From: Apricaphanius iberus
Lineage: Eukaryota > Chordata > Actinopteri > Cyprinodontiformes > Aphaniidae
DNA length: 64,000 nt
Direction of reading: 5' to 3'
NCBI GenBank assembly: GCA_028564705.1
Contig: JAPXFQ010001495.1
Span: 1 to 64,000 of the forward strand
In this document: piece after piece, positions 44,861 to 57,446 of the stretch
Layout: each line of letters opens with the position of its first letter
How positions within the stretch are numbered: the first letter of the stretch is position 1
Translations under genes and position numbers: made by a program
The notes under the pieces: generated by a model
What the model saw: the letters and a program-made list of their open reading frames with translations, nothing else
Database searches by the model: none
Told to the model about the DNA's origin: nothing

Positions 44861-45145
44861 GGGCTGTACAGTGGTGCAGTGGGTAGCTCTGTTGTCTCGT
44901 AGCAAGAAGATCCTTAGTTCGAATCCCAGCTTGGGGTCTTTCTGTGCATGCATGGCTTCCCTCCGGGTACGCGGTCTTCCTCCCATAGTCTAGAAACAGG
45001 ACTGTTAGGTTAACTGGATGTGACCATGGTTGTTTCTCCTGTTTGTGCCTCTCTGTTGCCCTGTGATGGACTGATTACCTGTCCAGGGTGGACCCACCTG
45101 TGTTCTGATGGATCAGAGTCTGCATCTTGTACATTCATCTCTTGT
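44861..45145 (+). mobile_element. tRNA-derived SINE
   Basis: GGGCTGTACAGTGGTGCAGT begins a tRNA-like head with A-box GTGGTGCAGTGGGTAGC (44871-44887) and B-box AGTTCGAATCCC (44916-44927). The body contains GGTCTTTCTGTGCATGCATG, CTTCCTCCCATAGTC and CCTGTCCAGGGTGGACCC. The body family is shared with 12115-12430. The tail is degenerate; the Tc1 at 45174 follows closely. Confidence 0.8.
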
Positions 45146-45173
45146 AACAAGCCGACTTCCTTCAGTAGATGTA

Positions 45174-46749
<1,576 letters not shown>

Positions 46750-46751
46750 TA

Positions 46752-47164
46752 GTTGCTTAAAAATTCAACTTAAAAGAGACACCATGTGGGCAGAGCTGAC
46801 GCCTGTACCATATGTAAATACTTACAAAACATACTGTACTGACTCAGACAATAAAAACTGCAATTTTACTTCCTGTAATACCTGTCATTGCGTCTTTGGA
46901 AGATAAATCAAAAGCACCCATTTTACAGTGATATATTATTCTAGATTATTTTCCAGTTTACTTGTTTCCTTTGTAAAATGCCAGTCACACACAAAAATGT
47001 CTGCTACCTACTGACGCTTGAGGCATCACATTTTTTAATTGCTAGTTGTGATTTATTCTGACCATGGAGGTTTTTGAGACAGACTCAAGCATCAATCTGT
47101 GTAGCAGAGCCAGAAGAGGAAGTTTTACTTTTGTGCAGCGCTTACCTGATACCTAGAAATAGAA
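46752..47164. other. no feature recognised
   Basis: AT-rich sequence between the Tc1 and a LINE tail. Confidence 0.5.
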
Positions 47165-47400
47165 TAATAGAAATATAATAATAATCCTTTAATAGTCCCA
47201 CCAGGGCAAATTCGGTCGTAAACAGCAGCCAAAGAAACAACAACTATACAACATATGTAACAGAACAGAAAAATATATACAAAAAAAATACAATAATCGA
47301 CAGAATATGTACATCAACACAGAACAAGAATATGTACATCAGGTTGAAAATAATGTGCAATAATAATAATGACCTTCTGTCTTTGTGAACAGTTTTTAAT
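47165..47400 (-). mobile_element. LINE 3' UTR fragment (Rex1-like)
   Basis: AATCCTTTAATAGTCCCACC and AGGGCAAATTCGGTCG match the 27598-27660 fragment. The following ACAACATATGTAACAG...AATATGTACATCA repeats resemble the same 3' UTR. It lies directly upstream of the opsin exon. Confidence 0.5.
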
Positions 47401-47428
47401 TTGAGGAAGCTGTTCCATTGTTTCAACC

Positions 47429-47449
47429 TTCTTCCTTTCTCTTCACAGG
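47429..47449 (+). promoter_or_regulatory. splice acceptor before the opsin exon
   Basis: CTTCTTCCTTTCTCTTCACAG, a strong pyrimidine tract ending in CAG at 47449, 13 bases before the ATG. It implies an intron in the 5' UTR. Confidence 0.55.
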
Positions 47450-47462
47450 ATATTCCCCACTC

Positions 47463-47595
47463 ATGGCAGTGATGGAGAACACAACATGGCAATACCCCTC
47501 ATACATCCCTCATTATCTTCTGCGTGGTGACCCGTTTGCTTCAAGACTCTCCAGAGAGGCGGACATTATTGCAGCTTTTTACATCTGCATCATAG
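47463..47595 (+). CDS. opn5-like: neuropsin (opn5-group opsin), first coding exon
   Basis: The exon encodes 44 residues plus the first base of a Gly codon. It starts MAVMENTTWQYPSYIPHYL and runs through RGDPFASRLSREADIIAAF to YICIIG. Vertebrate neuropsins have at the same place a HYLxxxDPFASKLSxEAD.xAxFYxxIIG-type segment: the extracellular N-terminus leading into transmembrane helix 1. Asn6-Thr-Thr is a possible N-glycosylation site. The exon ends at G|GTCAGT (47595/47596), a phase-1 donor after IIG, where I recall the neuropsin intron lying. Product: a light-sensing G-protein-coupled receptor of the plasma membrane. The next exon (GNGYVLYM-type helix 1-2 sequence) was not found to the right within the window, so it lies beyond 64 kb or the exon is orphaned. 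Which teleost paralogue (opn5 to opn9) is not decidable from 44 residues. Confidence 0.65.
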
Positions 47596-49354
47596 GTCAG
47601 TTTCATACTCTTAAGGATCCCTGATCCCTGATTTAAGACTCTCTATCCATAGCAGGACTTCTTCCACAGTTTTTTTTATACCAGGTGTATTGGAGTTCTC
47701 TTTGCAAAACACAGGAAAACTGCTTTTATGTTTGTGTTTATGTTAGCCCACCGTAAGTTCTCCAGTTTTAGAAAATTCCACATCATCTTGCCACTTCGTG
47801 CCACTATTTTGTCCCTCACAGGAATTTACTGGGAAAAAAAAAATTCTACAAGCGAGAATAGCACAATGAAAGCACTGATATATGAAACGGCACACAATTT
47901 AATTGATTCGTCAGCATTTAAAGGTCAGAAGCTGTAGTTAAACTCCAGTTTGATTTATTTTCTTTTTTTTTACAATTTCTTAATTTCAAAGAAATTTGAG
48001 GAAAATAGTGCATAGGTTATATAAACTAAGTTGTTAGCACTCCTGGTAGAGACGCATAAAAATCCTTCATGTAAATTCCTCTTTTGTTGCAGCAGTGTAT
48101 CTTAACACTAAAATGTGGGAAGTCTGTTACTGGCTGATGTTGGCATTCAAGTGCAATATCGGAATTTATCGGTATTTTTACTTTTCTTAAGGATATACAT
48201 TTTATACCTTACATCAATACCCTGCAAATATTATATATCAAACACTTCAGATACTTCTCCTTTCACACAATATGTCAAAATATCACAGATCTAAGGTATA
48301 GTGTTTTAGATATCTTTGTGTATTTGGCAAAACTCGCAATATATCCTGTGGCTTCTGCCGTTCTGAGCCAATCTTCAATGCTTAGGTAGATATCTATCAG
48401 CAAAATTTGATAAAGTTTATATCCATACTGAAAAAATGAAAGAAAAGTGCTTAACTTTATTTTAGTTCATTTATACAGTGTTGATTCAAATATTTCTATT
48501 GAAAAAATGAAAAGTCAAATATGCTGTACTCTGTGGAACTCCTAACATTACCTTTAAAATAAACGGAAGCATTTTTTTTTATTTGATAAGTGTTTTTAGG
48601 ATGTGTAAGCCATGACTTTGTTCCCTTGGGGTAGAAATAGAACCTATCATAGAGGCCCATTTCTCTGAGCTCTTGTTAACCAGACCGGACCAAGAACCTT
48701 ATAAGAGGGAAACAAATTCCCAAAGCTTACTTTTAGGGAACTACGGCAAAGAGTGGGATCTTAGGGTAAAATGGTCTCCATAATGTCCATTATGTAATTT
48801 ATTTCATATATTTATGTTTGTGCTTACCATAAAAACCATAAAGATGTTGAGTTCAGTAAATTACTGTGCTTTGGTCAGACAAGACTAAGATTGAGGTTTA
48901 CAGCATCAGCCAGTTTTTTTTATCTGCTCAATAAGCTAATCACACAGTAGTCTGATCATTGCGACAAATGGTTTTGTAAGTCATTCTAGATCCAAAAGTT
49001 AGAATGGTATTTGGTACATTCCCTTATTAAGGAAAGGCATATAGCTTTATGTTCTTGGCCAGAAACTACACAAAATCTGTTCAGTGGCTGCACATGGCCC
49101 CACACCACACTTTGGATACCCTAGTCTAGACATAGTATGTTAGAAGGAATGGTCAACCACCTGTCTCTCATGCTTCTGAAAAATAAGGAATTAGAGAACG
49201 CTAAATGCTGCTGTTGAACGAGATAAATTTTGGATACTACTAAGTGTTGTGGTGTTGTTATCAGCAGAAACTCTCCTGCTCTATTGTTCACCAAACCAAT
49301 GTGAAAGACCCACTTCGTAACTTTTACACCATAAAAAAACGTGTTTTTGAAACA
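47596..49354. other. no feature recognised (possible opsin intron)
   Basis: AT-rich unique sequence with no supported ORF. If the opsin exon belongs to a live gene, this is intron. Confidence 0.5.
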
Positions 49355-49856
49355 TTTTGGTGACACCATGTATGATGTTTATTTTTGGCGCTGTCACTAC
49401 ATGGGAGGGTCCTGCACTACAGAACTTTTCAACCTCGGTCCACCTGGCGGAGGTACGGACCAAGTTTTGCTTTATGGCATGATGCTACATGCTACCTAAT
49501 GATATAAACAAACCCATAATTTTTGGAGTTAAGCAATGGAGGATCCACCAAAAAAAACAAAGATGTTATCAGAAGAAGTGAGGAAAAGAAACTGGGCTAC
49601 AAGAGCTGAAAGCTGCCGAAGCTTTACTGCTTGAGAAGGCTTGTCAACTCTTGATTCACACTGGGCGAACAGATGTGGCACGGTGTGAATCAGGGGTAAG
49701 GAAAGTTGCAGCATGTAGAGCCACAGAACTAGATACTGAAACTGCAGCAGCTTTTAAACTCATGATCAGGTTGTTTGCCTTGTTGACGTATTAGCTGCCA
49801 GCCGCTACACGAACAGAAAAGCCTCTGACTGCCAGTGTTTTTGGGTGTCACCAAAA
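49355..49856. mobile_element. possible DNA-element remnant with 13-bp inverted repeat
   Basis: TTTTGGTGACACC (49355-49367) has its exact complement GGTGTCACCAAAA at 49844-49856. Between them an ATG at about 49536 opens a Lys-rich ORF (MEDPPKKTKMLSEEVRKRNW) that ends after about 33 codons. Frames shift afterwards (TDVARCESGVRKVAACRA). It is reminiscent of N-termini of transposon-borne proteins, but unproven. Confidence 0.35.
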
Positions 49857-50833
49857 ACGCTTGTTTGTGACCAAAAAAATGGAGAAAACAGGCTTTTTGT
49901 GAAAAGAGAAATGTCAGGCATAAAAGTGTCTTTGTTTGAGTGACATCTCAGACATCAATAAAGTTGTTCTCTTGTAAACAAAAAACAGCAACAAAAAACT
50001 ATAAAATGGGCTTTGAAAATAAATTAATAATTTATTCACAAATGTGTAACAATGAATATTCATGTTTGTCCAAAGGTAACAATTTCATTTACGGGCATGC
50101 ATTCTTACAATATAAACTGTTGCAGTTATAGCCTAGTGAAGTGTGTGTATGTGTGTGTGCGTGTGTCCTTCTTCCCCTACACAGAGTAGTTCACTTTAGT
50201 GTGATAATCTATATAACATTGTCCTGCATGCAAGGGGACACAACAGGCCCTGCCCATTATTTTTTTCTCTCTGCAAGTTCCCATGTGAATGTGTATGTGT
50301 ATTTGTACCCTTCACCTCCTTGTTGGCTGCAACTTCCTACTGGTGGGTGTCAGGTGGCAGAGTTTGTGTCTGCCAAGGTCACCATCTAGCCTGCTCCCTA
50401 TGTCAGTATTATATGGTGCTCTTGGAGTATTTTGGACTTTTAAGTCCCCATCCTTAATGGCCACCCCTGCTCCTTACTCTTCGTCCTATACCTGTTCCCC
50501 CACCTCACTCCCATCCCGCATATGTCCCTTCAAGATTCAGGATTTTACTACCCTAAGAATAAACTCCAAGAAAGTTTTACACCCACTTGGGTTTCTGGTT
50601 CAGTACAGGACATTAGCGTTAAACATGCTCATTTGGAACAGATAGACTACAAACATCTTGGACCAGTTCAGCGACCTGTGGATGAAAGGTGAGTAAGAAA
50701 TGTTTTGGTCCGACCCATTCATCTAACACACTCTGGCTTGAACTGAGCAACCTAGTCTTTGTGACCCTTCTGCCAAACATCAACCTTCTGCATCCCACCT
50801 TGTTGGGAGGTTGTCACCATCTTCACAAATGCC
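49857..50833. other. no gene; short (GT)n at 50141-50165
   Basis: The ORFs 50141-50389 and 50289-50645 were inspected for later opsin exons and none was found. Confidence 0.45.
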
Positions 50834-51308
50834 CGTTTCCACAGAGCGGTCTGGTCCACATTTTTGGCCATTCCCTCCAGCAAAGCGGCCCATGGAGCAG
50901 GACCGTACCGGGCTGGACGTGGTCCGCTTTCAGCTTCCGGACCAGGGCAGGGTGGTCCGGGTACAGTTGGTGTGATGACACTGACGTCACACAGCTTAGT
51001 CCTTTCATTGGCTTAAGTCATAACGTCCCCTCTGCGACAACAAAAACAACTAGTTCTCTGTTCCAGCCATTAATTTGAGTTAGTAGGTACAGGTAAAGAT
51101 GGCAGCCAGCAGCAACCGATTTGTGATCAACAGAGGAGCTCCAGACATGATTTTTTTTTACACTTCCTCATCCCTGCCGTATGAGAACACAACAGCGTCC
51201 CCACTTGCTTCAGCAGATTCCTGTCTGCGGTGGGAACGCAGACGTGAAAAGTGAGCATTACGCAATAGCGATCCGCACCATGCTGCTCCGGACTGCTCTG
51301 TGGAAACG
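50834..51308. mobile_element. Harbinger-like MITE (475 bp)
   Basis: The ends CGTTTCCACAGAGCGGTCTGG (50834) and CCGGACTGCTCTGTGGAAACG (to 51308) are inverted repeats with two mismatches. Inside is the GC-rich ACCGGGCTGGACGTGGTCCG type of sequence often seen in fish Harbinger MITEs. No clear target duplication was found. Confidence 0.6.
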
Positions 51309-51569
51309 AGGTATAACGTTTGTCCTGCCATGCTACTACCATCACCCTCTTATTGTGCAGCACAACTTTACCCCCAGTCTCTAGTTTGGTCTTCACCAAA
51401 TCCTTGATGACCTGAGACCCAACCCATTCTTGCTTACTGTTCCACAGACATTTGTCTATGCTCCCGGTAAGCGCTCACACAATGCTAAAGAATTGTAGAA
51501 GCTATTCATATATAGTGTATAGCCATGACATGAAAGATGATCAAGAAGAGAAAACACAGTGTCTGGCAA
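51309..51569. other. no feature recognised
   Basis: Short gap. Confidence 0.4.
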
Positions 51570-51900
51570 ACTACGGCCTTCCCCAAAAATAAGGCTTCAT
51601 ACTTAAACAATAACCTGTGGCAGAGTCACACAATATGTAGGACTTGATTCCATATATCAAAGGCTTTTGTGGGTTGCACACCCTGAAAGATAGGCGCCCA
51701 CGCCACAGCATCATACCCTCATCAATGCAAATGTTTTTGCCTGGCTGATACATCTGCTTGAACCTTTCTGCAATGTGACCTAACACTCGGCAGACTTTGT
51801 ACATTCTGTCCATCACATCCTGATTTGCATTTTCATTGTAATGCAGAAGCTTCCAAATAACACACACACAATAAATCACAATCAGACTCCGCAGCAGCAT
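51570..51900 (-). pseudogene. piggyBac-like transposase fragment
   Basis: The translation shows DVMDRMYKVCRVLGHIAERF, ICIDEGMMLWRGRLSFRV, PQKPLIYGIKSYILCDSATGY and CLSMKPY. The IDExMMxWRGRLSF..Y.P.KP..YGIK pattern is the start of the piggyBac (DDE type) catalytic core; its first aspartate is in IDEG. The frame ends by a stop at 51571, and the rest of the core is missing. Upstream on the same strand, 52518-52775 may be its N-terminus. Confidence 0.75.
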
Positions 51901-52029
51901 CTTGGGGTCCAGAGTTAGAAGGGGAACTTGTTGTTTAGCCAGCCATCTTCATGGCAGTCTATATCCTGCACAAGACTCCTGCTTGGTGCACAGCCTTTAA
52001 ATAATCATAATCACAATCATGCACACACG

Positions 52030-52138
52030 TCATATATAGCTCTATATATAAACAGATATATTATATATAAATACACACACATACACAAACACTCACACAC
52101 ACACGCATATATATCTATATCTATATATATATATGCTG
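52030..52138. repeat. (CA)n and (TA)n microsatellite
   Basis: ACACACACATACACAAACAC followed by TATATCTATATATATATAT. Confidence 0.85.
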
Positions 52139-52517
52139 TAATACACGGCAAAAAAACATACTTTTACCTCTTTTCTTCGCAGTGCCTAAAGTTGTGGGGG
52201 TTTTAGCTACTATGAGTGCATGATCTGTAAATGGAAAATATATTCAGATCAGTAGCCTGGCAACAGATACACGATAAGCTAGGATGATTTTGTAAACTAA
52301 ATTCTGAGGTAAAAAATACTTTCAGGTTTAAAAAAAGACAGTGTTTTTTTCCCCAGATGTCTAAAGTAATACACTACAGCTGATTTGAATTTACAAACTG
52401 TTTAAAAAAGGCTATCCAACACTTATTGAAGGAGGGGTAAGCAGGAGTGAAAAAATTGTGGGATTACAGCAATCAAAACAATCAAGCCGTTAGCTGTTAG
52501 CTAGCTGTTACGTTACG

Positions 52518-52775
52518 TTAATCGTTTCTTCCTTTAGTGTCTGGTGAAGAATCTCTGCTGCTCCCAGTTGATCCAGACATTAACCACTCATCTGACGAAT
52601 CTGGATCAGGTTCGCCAAAAATCATCTGAATCTGAAAGTGTCTGCTGATTACTGGTGTCTCTGGCTGAGATGAAACATGCGATGAGTTAGGTGTTTTGTC
52701 TCCGTTTGGCCCGGGTTGATCGCTGTCATTTCTTTCAATAGAAATACTATCCAAACATTTGCGACCGCGAGACAA
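52518..52775 (-). pseudogene. possible piggyBac-like N-terminal fragment
   Basis: An 85-codon frame with an acidic/Ser-rich segment (EPDPDSSDEWLMSGSTGSS) like the disordered N-termini of piggyBac-derived proteins. It lies 620 bp upstream, on the same strand as the core fragment. The first part (MSRGRKCLDSISIERND) is unrecognised. No TTAA-flanked termini were found. Confidence 0.4.
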
Positions 52776-52903
52776 ACTTTGTTAAAGTGTGAGCTGCATA
52801 TGATTTTCCGGTTTGAGCCTCTCCTTTGGCATAGAAGCTTCCCAAAGTGCTCTCCTCTTTCGCGTATTGTCTTCTTCCTGATCACCTGAAGTGTTTCTGT
52901 CAA

Positions 52904-53858
52904 ACACAGGTGAAAATCAACTTATTCTTCCTTTAGAGGCGTGATGTTTACTCACAAGGTGCGCACGGTTGTTCCCTAGCCCACCCTATTAAAAAACGCA
53001 ATGGCAGTGTGAGGTTGTATTTAAAATTACATCTTAAGTTGTCAGTGTCAGTGAATGAGTTAACAGCTCACCTCCCGCTGTTCCTCCTGCTGCCTCAGAG
53101 AACAGAAAGCTGGGAGAAGACACAGGTCAGACACGACTTCCTTCACTGCTGTAAAAGATATTTTCTGTCAAACTGTTACTCAGCTTAGGTCAAAGTAGGA
53201 TCGGGTTCTAAAACCCAGTGTTACAACTTTTCAGTTTTGTGTGGTCACCCACTGTGAGATAAACGTGGAGATACAACAGGATGTATGGATGTTGAACTGG
53301 CCGTGCTACAGGATTGGTCAGTAATAAATGCTACTCCATGGTTATTTTGGCATGATGATGTGATACTTTGCCAGGGAAACTGGACAAATTTCTGTAAAGT
53401 TATGGAGTGTGTCTTTAATATATGGCAACAGTAAGTACAATAAGTAGGCTGGCAGTAAATATGGAGTGATTATTTCAAAATAAGCTCCAGTCTGATAGCA
53501 GTTTTCTCATCCCATAAATGACTCTCACAATGTTTTTTGTTTCCCCCCCCAAAAAAACAACAACCCAAGATATTGTTTTCTTTCTGTCTTGTGCTAAACC
53601 TAGTATCAATTGATCATAGATTGTCCTAGTGGACAATTTGAAATCAGCCACGGACCACTATGAATTAGTTTGATCGATAATGGAGTGCTTTCTTACCTTC
53701 TGAAGTTGAAGTACTAGATTCCTCCTTTTCGTCTAGACTTTTAATTGCTCAGTTTCAGAAAATGGGACATTTTAAGTTGCATTAGAACCACAAGTAAATC
53801 GTTCCATTTAACAGAATAAGTGCTTTCTGTGTCCAAATGGACATACTATGCATTCGCG
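52904..53858. other. no feature recognised
   Basis: No supported reading frame or repeat. Confidence 0.5.
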
Positions 53859-54380
53859 TGTAATGGCATTTAAGACTCTTAATAAAGATGAGAGAGATTC
53901 CTTTAAGCGTTTGGAGGTTTTAATAAAAGTTGAATTGATCATACAGGAGAACAGCACAGATCACAGTGAATGCCGAAATGCTGCCCCCCTCCTAACTCCC
54001 CCACTACCTACTACCCCCTACGTCCCAACTCTCTTCCAAGCTCATATGAAAATAAGTATTTATAAAGTTCAGCAACCTTGCCTCTATAACTTTGAAGACA
54101 AAACTATTAACCTCAGGGTGGGGATATCTCCTGATGAAGACATCTGGGTCCTTAGCTATGAATAAGTGACTTTTGACATATACAAAATAATGGCAATAGC
54201 TTGGGTTATATGTAACACAATAAGAGAAACTCTCAAAACTAAGTATGTAAGAAGAATCAATATTTTCTCAGGCAGTGATGTCTTCTCTAACCTCGAACTC
54301 AACACCTGTTGTCTGGCTCCTCTGCTCTCAGTGTTAATAATACTAAAAGATTAATCATAAGAATACATTTTTCGATCACA
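53859..54380 (-). repeat. solo LTR of the retroelement at 1-5737 (522 bp)
   Basis: Matches 5229-5737 along its full length with small indels. It starts TGTAATGGCATTTAAGACTC (plus) and ends TTCGATCACA. It is flanked by CGCG on both sides (53855-53858, 54381-54384), a 4-bp target duplication. No internal sequence is attached. The TATA word TTTATAAA lies at about 54060. The two ORFs here (53848-54165, 54166-54354) are incidental. Confidence 0.9.
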
Positions 54381-54384
54381 CGCG

Positions 54385-55249
54385 TCAACCAGTTTTTATT
54401 TTTTTGCCACTGTTGCAACAGCAATGCTTTTAATAATAATGTCATCTAAGCACGGAATTGTTTCTGGAGTCAAATTTATGAACCAACACACTTGGATACA
54501 GCGATCTATGGATCCATAGAAAAACAATCATTCATTTTCAGAAATGAACCTTAGATTCAATGAATACCCTATTATAGTACGTATTGAGTGTATTTTTGCA
54601 TTTAGCCACTCTGATGTAATCCTTTTTAGAAACACCATCATCAAATGACAATAACAGCTGACAGTTATATATTTTCTTTATTATTATAATTTTAAAAGAA
54701 AATACCTCAGGCTCAGTCCTACTGGATAGAGAGCTTCTGTGAACATCACTTTCCAAGTCTTGGTTCATGTTCTCAGTTAGTTTTAGGCCTGGACTCAGAT
54801 TTAGCTTTTACCACATGAATATGTTTAATTCATAACTTTTCTTTGTACTTCTGGCTTTGGTTCCTGGTAACATGGGACGGTCAGCCTCTGTCTCAAGTCT
54901 TCTCCAGCCATTAACAGGTGGTCTTTATTTTAGGATTGTTTAGCTCCTTACCTTTTCCCTTTAACTCTGATCACCTTTTCTTCATGCATGCCCACAGCAT
55001 GATGCTGCCATATAAATTTTTTCATATGATAGTGTTTTAACACATAGAGATTAGTTTTGGCTATGAATATTTGTGAATAATCACTTATTCTCTATAGGAT
55101 TATTGATTTAGGGCACCAGCTAATATTCAGGAAATATAATAATGTGCACATTTTTCAGATTCAGTTTTTTATGAGGTCATTAACAAAAGATGAAGGAATG
55201 AGTTTGTGACATTCACTGAACAGCAAATTACTACTTTTTAATACATATA
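54385..55249. other. no feature recognised
   Basis: AT-rich, no supported ORF. Confidence 0.5.
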
Positions 55250-56867
55250 CACTACCGTTAAAAAGTTTGGGGTCACCCAAACAATTTTGTGTTTTCCATG
55301 AAAAGTCACACTTATTCACCACCATACGTTGTGAAATGAATAAAAAATAGAGTCAAGACATTGACAAGGTTAGAAATAATGATTTTTATTTGAAATAAGA
55401 TTGTTTTTACATCAAACTTTGCTTTCATCAAATAATCCTCCATTTGCAGCAATTACAGCATTGCAGACCTTTGGCATTCTAGCTGTTAATTTGTTGAGGT
55501 AATCTGGAGAAATTGCACCCCACGCTTCTAGAAGCAGCTCCCACAATTTGGATTGGTTGGATGGGCACTTCTTGCGTACCATACAGTCAAGCTGCTCCCA
55601 CAACAGCTCAACGGGGTTCAAATCTGGTGACTGCGCTGGCCACTCCATTACCGATAGAATACCAGCTGCCTGCTTCTTCTCTAAATAGTTCTTGCACAAT
55701 TTCGAGGTGTGTTTTGGGTCATTGTCCTGTTGTAGGATGAAATTGGCTCCAATCAAGCGCTGTCCACTGGGTATGGCATGGCGTTGCAAAATGGAGTGAT
55801 AGCCTTCCTTATTCAGAATCCCTTTTACCCTGTACAAATCTCCCACCTTACCAGCACCAAAGCAACCCCAGACCATCACATTACCTCCACCATGCTTAAC
55901 AGATGGCGTCAGGCATTCTTCCAGCATCTTTTCAGTTGTTCTGCGTCTCACAAACGTTCTTCTTTGTGATCCAAACACCTCAAACTTGGATTCATCCGTC
56001 CACAGCACTTTTTTCCAGTCTTCCTCTGTCCAATGTCTGTGTTCTTTTGCCCATCTTAATCTTTTTCTTTTATTGGCCAGTCTCAGATATGGCTTTTTCT
56101 TTGCCACTCTGCCCTGAAGCCCAGAATCCCGCAGCCGCCTCTTCACTGTAGATGTTGACACTGGTGTTTTGCGGGTACTATTTAATGAAGATGCCAGTTG
56201 GGGACCTGTGAGGCGTCTGTTTCTCAAACTAGAGACTCTAATGTACTTATCTTCTTGCTCAGTTGTGCAACGCGGCCTCCCACTTCTTTTTCTACTCTGG
56301 TTAGAGCCTGTTTGTGCTGTCCTCTGAAGGGAGTAGTACACACCGTTGTAGGAAATCTTCAATTTCTTAGCAATTTCTCGCATGGAATAGCCTTCATTTC
56401 TAAGAACAAGAATAGACTGTCGAGTTTCAGATGAAAGTTCTCTTTTTCTGGCCATTTTGAGCGTTTAATTGACCCCACAAATGTGATGCTCCAGAAACTC
56501 AATCTGCTCAAAGGAAGGTCAGTTTTGTAGCTTCTGTACCGAGCTAAACTGTTTTCAGATGTGTGGACATGATTGCACAAGGGTTTTCTAATCATCAATT
56601 AGCCTTCTGAGCCAATGAGCAAACACATTGTATCATTAGAACACTGGAGTGATAGTTGCTGGAAATGGGCCTCTATACACCAATGTAGATATTGCACCAA
56701 AAACCAGACATTTGCAGCTAGAATAGTCATTTACCACATTAGCAATGTATAGCTTGTGTTCCTTTAAAGTTAAGACTAGTTTAAAGTTATCTTCATTGAA
56801 AAGTACAGTGCTTTTCCTTCAAAAATAAGGACATTTCAATGTGACCCCAAACTTTTGAACGGTAGTG
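55250..56867 (-). mobile_element. Tc1-like transposon, apparently complete (1.62 kb)
   Basis: The ends CACTACCGTTAAAAAGTTTG (55250) and, inverted, CACTACCGTTCAAAAGTTTG (56867) match for about 27 bp (to GGGGTCAC) and then diverge. They are flanked by TA at 55248-55249 and 56868-56869. It contains a full-length open transposase, the only intact transposase in the window. Confidence 0.95.
55412..56455 (-). CDS. Tc1-like transposase, intact
   Basis: 347 codons, ATG to stop, the normal length for the family. The N-terminus (MARKRELSSETRQSILVLRN, SMREIAKKLKISYNGVYYSL) and the RKRSGRPRCTT hook form the paired-like bipartite DNA-binding domain with a GRPR motif. The catalytic DDE residues are all present: VLWTDESKFEVFG (about residue 155), FILQQDNDPKHTSK (about 245) and SPDLNPVELLWEQL (about 282; Glu in the NPVE position). 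A basic KKKPYLRLANKRKRLR stretch could serve as nuclear localisation signal. It cuts and pastes the surrounding element at TA sites. No frameshift or stop is seen, so the copy could be recent or even active. Confidence 0.95.
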   Translation of the reverse strand: MARKRELSSETRQSILVLRNEGYSMREIAKKLKISYNGVYYSLQRTAQTGSNQSRKRSGRPRCTTEQEDKYIRVSSLRNRRLTGPQLASSLNSTRKTPVSTSTVKRRLRDSGLQGRVAKKKPYLRLANKRKRLRWAKEHRHWTEEDWKKVLWTDESKFEVFGSQRRTFVRRRTTEKMLEECLTPSVKHGGGNVMVWGCFGAGKVGDLYRVKGILNKEGYHSILQRHAIPSGQRLIGANFILQQDNDPKHTSKLCKNYLEKKQAAGILSVMEWPAQSPDLNPVELLWEQLDCMVRKKCPSNQSKLWELLLEAWGAISPDYLNKLTARMPKVCNAVIAANGGLFDESKV

Positions 56868-56869
56868 TA

Positions 56870-57230
56870 TATGTATATGTGTGCGTGTACGGGTGCATCA
56901 AATTTGAATAGGAAATTGTAATTTCAAAATATCGATTTGGCTGGCATTGCATTTTGTTCCAATTAACATAAAAATGACTTTTGCAAAGTTTGGTTGACTT
57001 CCATTGGTAATTAGGGGTGCTACCTAACACACGAACTTTGGCAAAATGTCAAAAAATGTGCAAACTGTAGTCTGGCAAATGGTTGATGTGGAAATGTTGA
57101 GTACAGTGAACTTTAATACAGTAACATGCTCTATGGGGTTATCAGAGTAAAAGTTGTTTGTTTTCCCTTTGGGCAACTTGGGATTTCTCAGAATTCAACT
57201 TTCAAGATACTTCATTCCTATGTCCTATAG
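56870..57230. other. no feature recognised
   Basis: Unique-looking sequence; it may hold the degraded 3' end of the ORF at 57231-60730. Confidence 0.45.
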
Positions 57231-57446
57231 ACAAAATGAATGGAAGTCAATGAGACATTCATGTACATCAAGGGACATAAATTCTGGATCAATGTGCAGC
57301 TTGTGCATCCCAAACCAGCAATCCTTATTAGTGAGATCAGCCAAGCTGGTGGTTGTCAAGAGGGTGGGAAACTTTGGCTTGCCAAAGCCAGTGCCAAAGC
57401 GCTGCTCTGGGATGTGAATGGGGAGATCCGTGGGCTTGTGCCCTAA
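57231..57446 (-). pseudogene. unrecognised protein, C-terminal piece
   Basis: The minus-strand frame reads GHKPTDLPIHIPEQRFGTGF, then KPKFPTLLTTTSLADLTNK and LHIDPEFMSLDVHECL. It joins, without the MITE and one TTA, to the piece at 58458-58888 in the same frame. It ends at a stop near 57226. Confidence 0.5.

Noticed and set aside
50289..50645. Second exon of the opsin gene
   Set aside because: Checked because it lies downstream of the opsin exon; no GNGYVLYM, HRW or LDRY-type opsin motifs in any frame.
53848..54354. Two ORFs (105 and 62 codons) in the solo LTR
   Set aside because: They lie on the strand opposite to the retroelement's transcription and are not both kept open in the other LTR (stop at 5344-5346).
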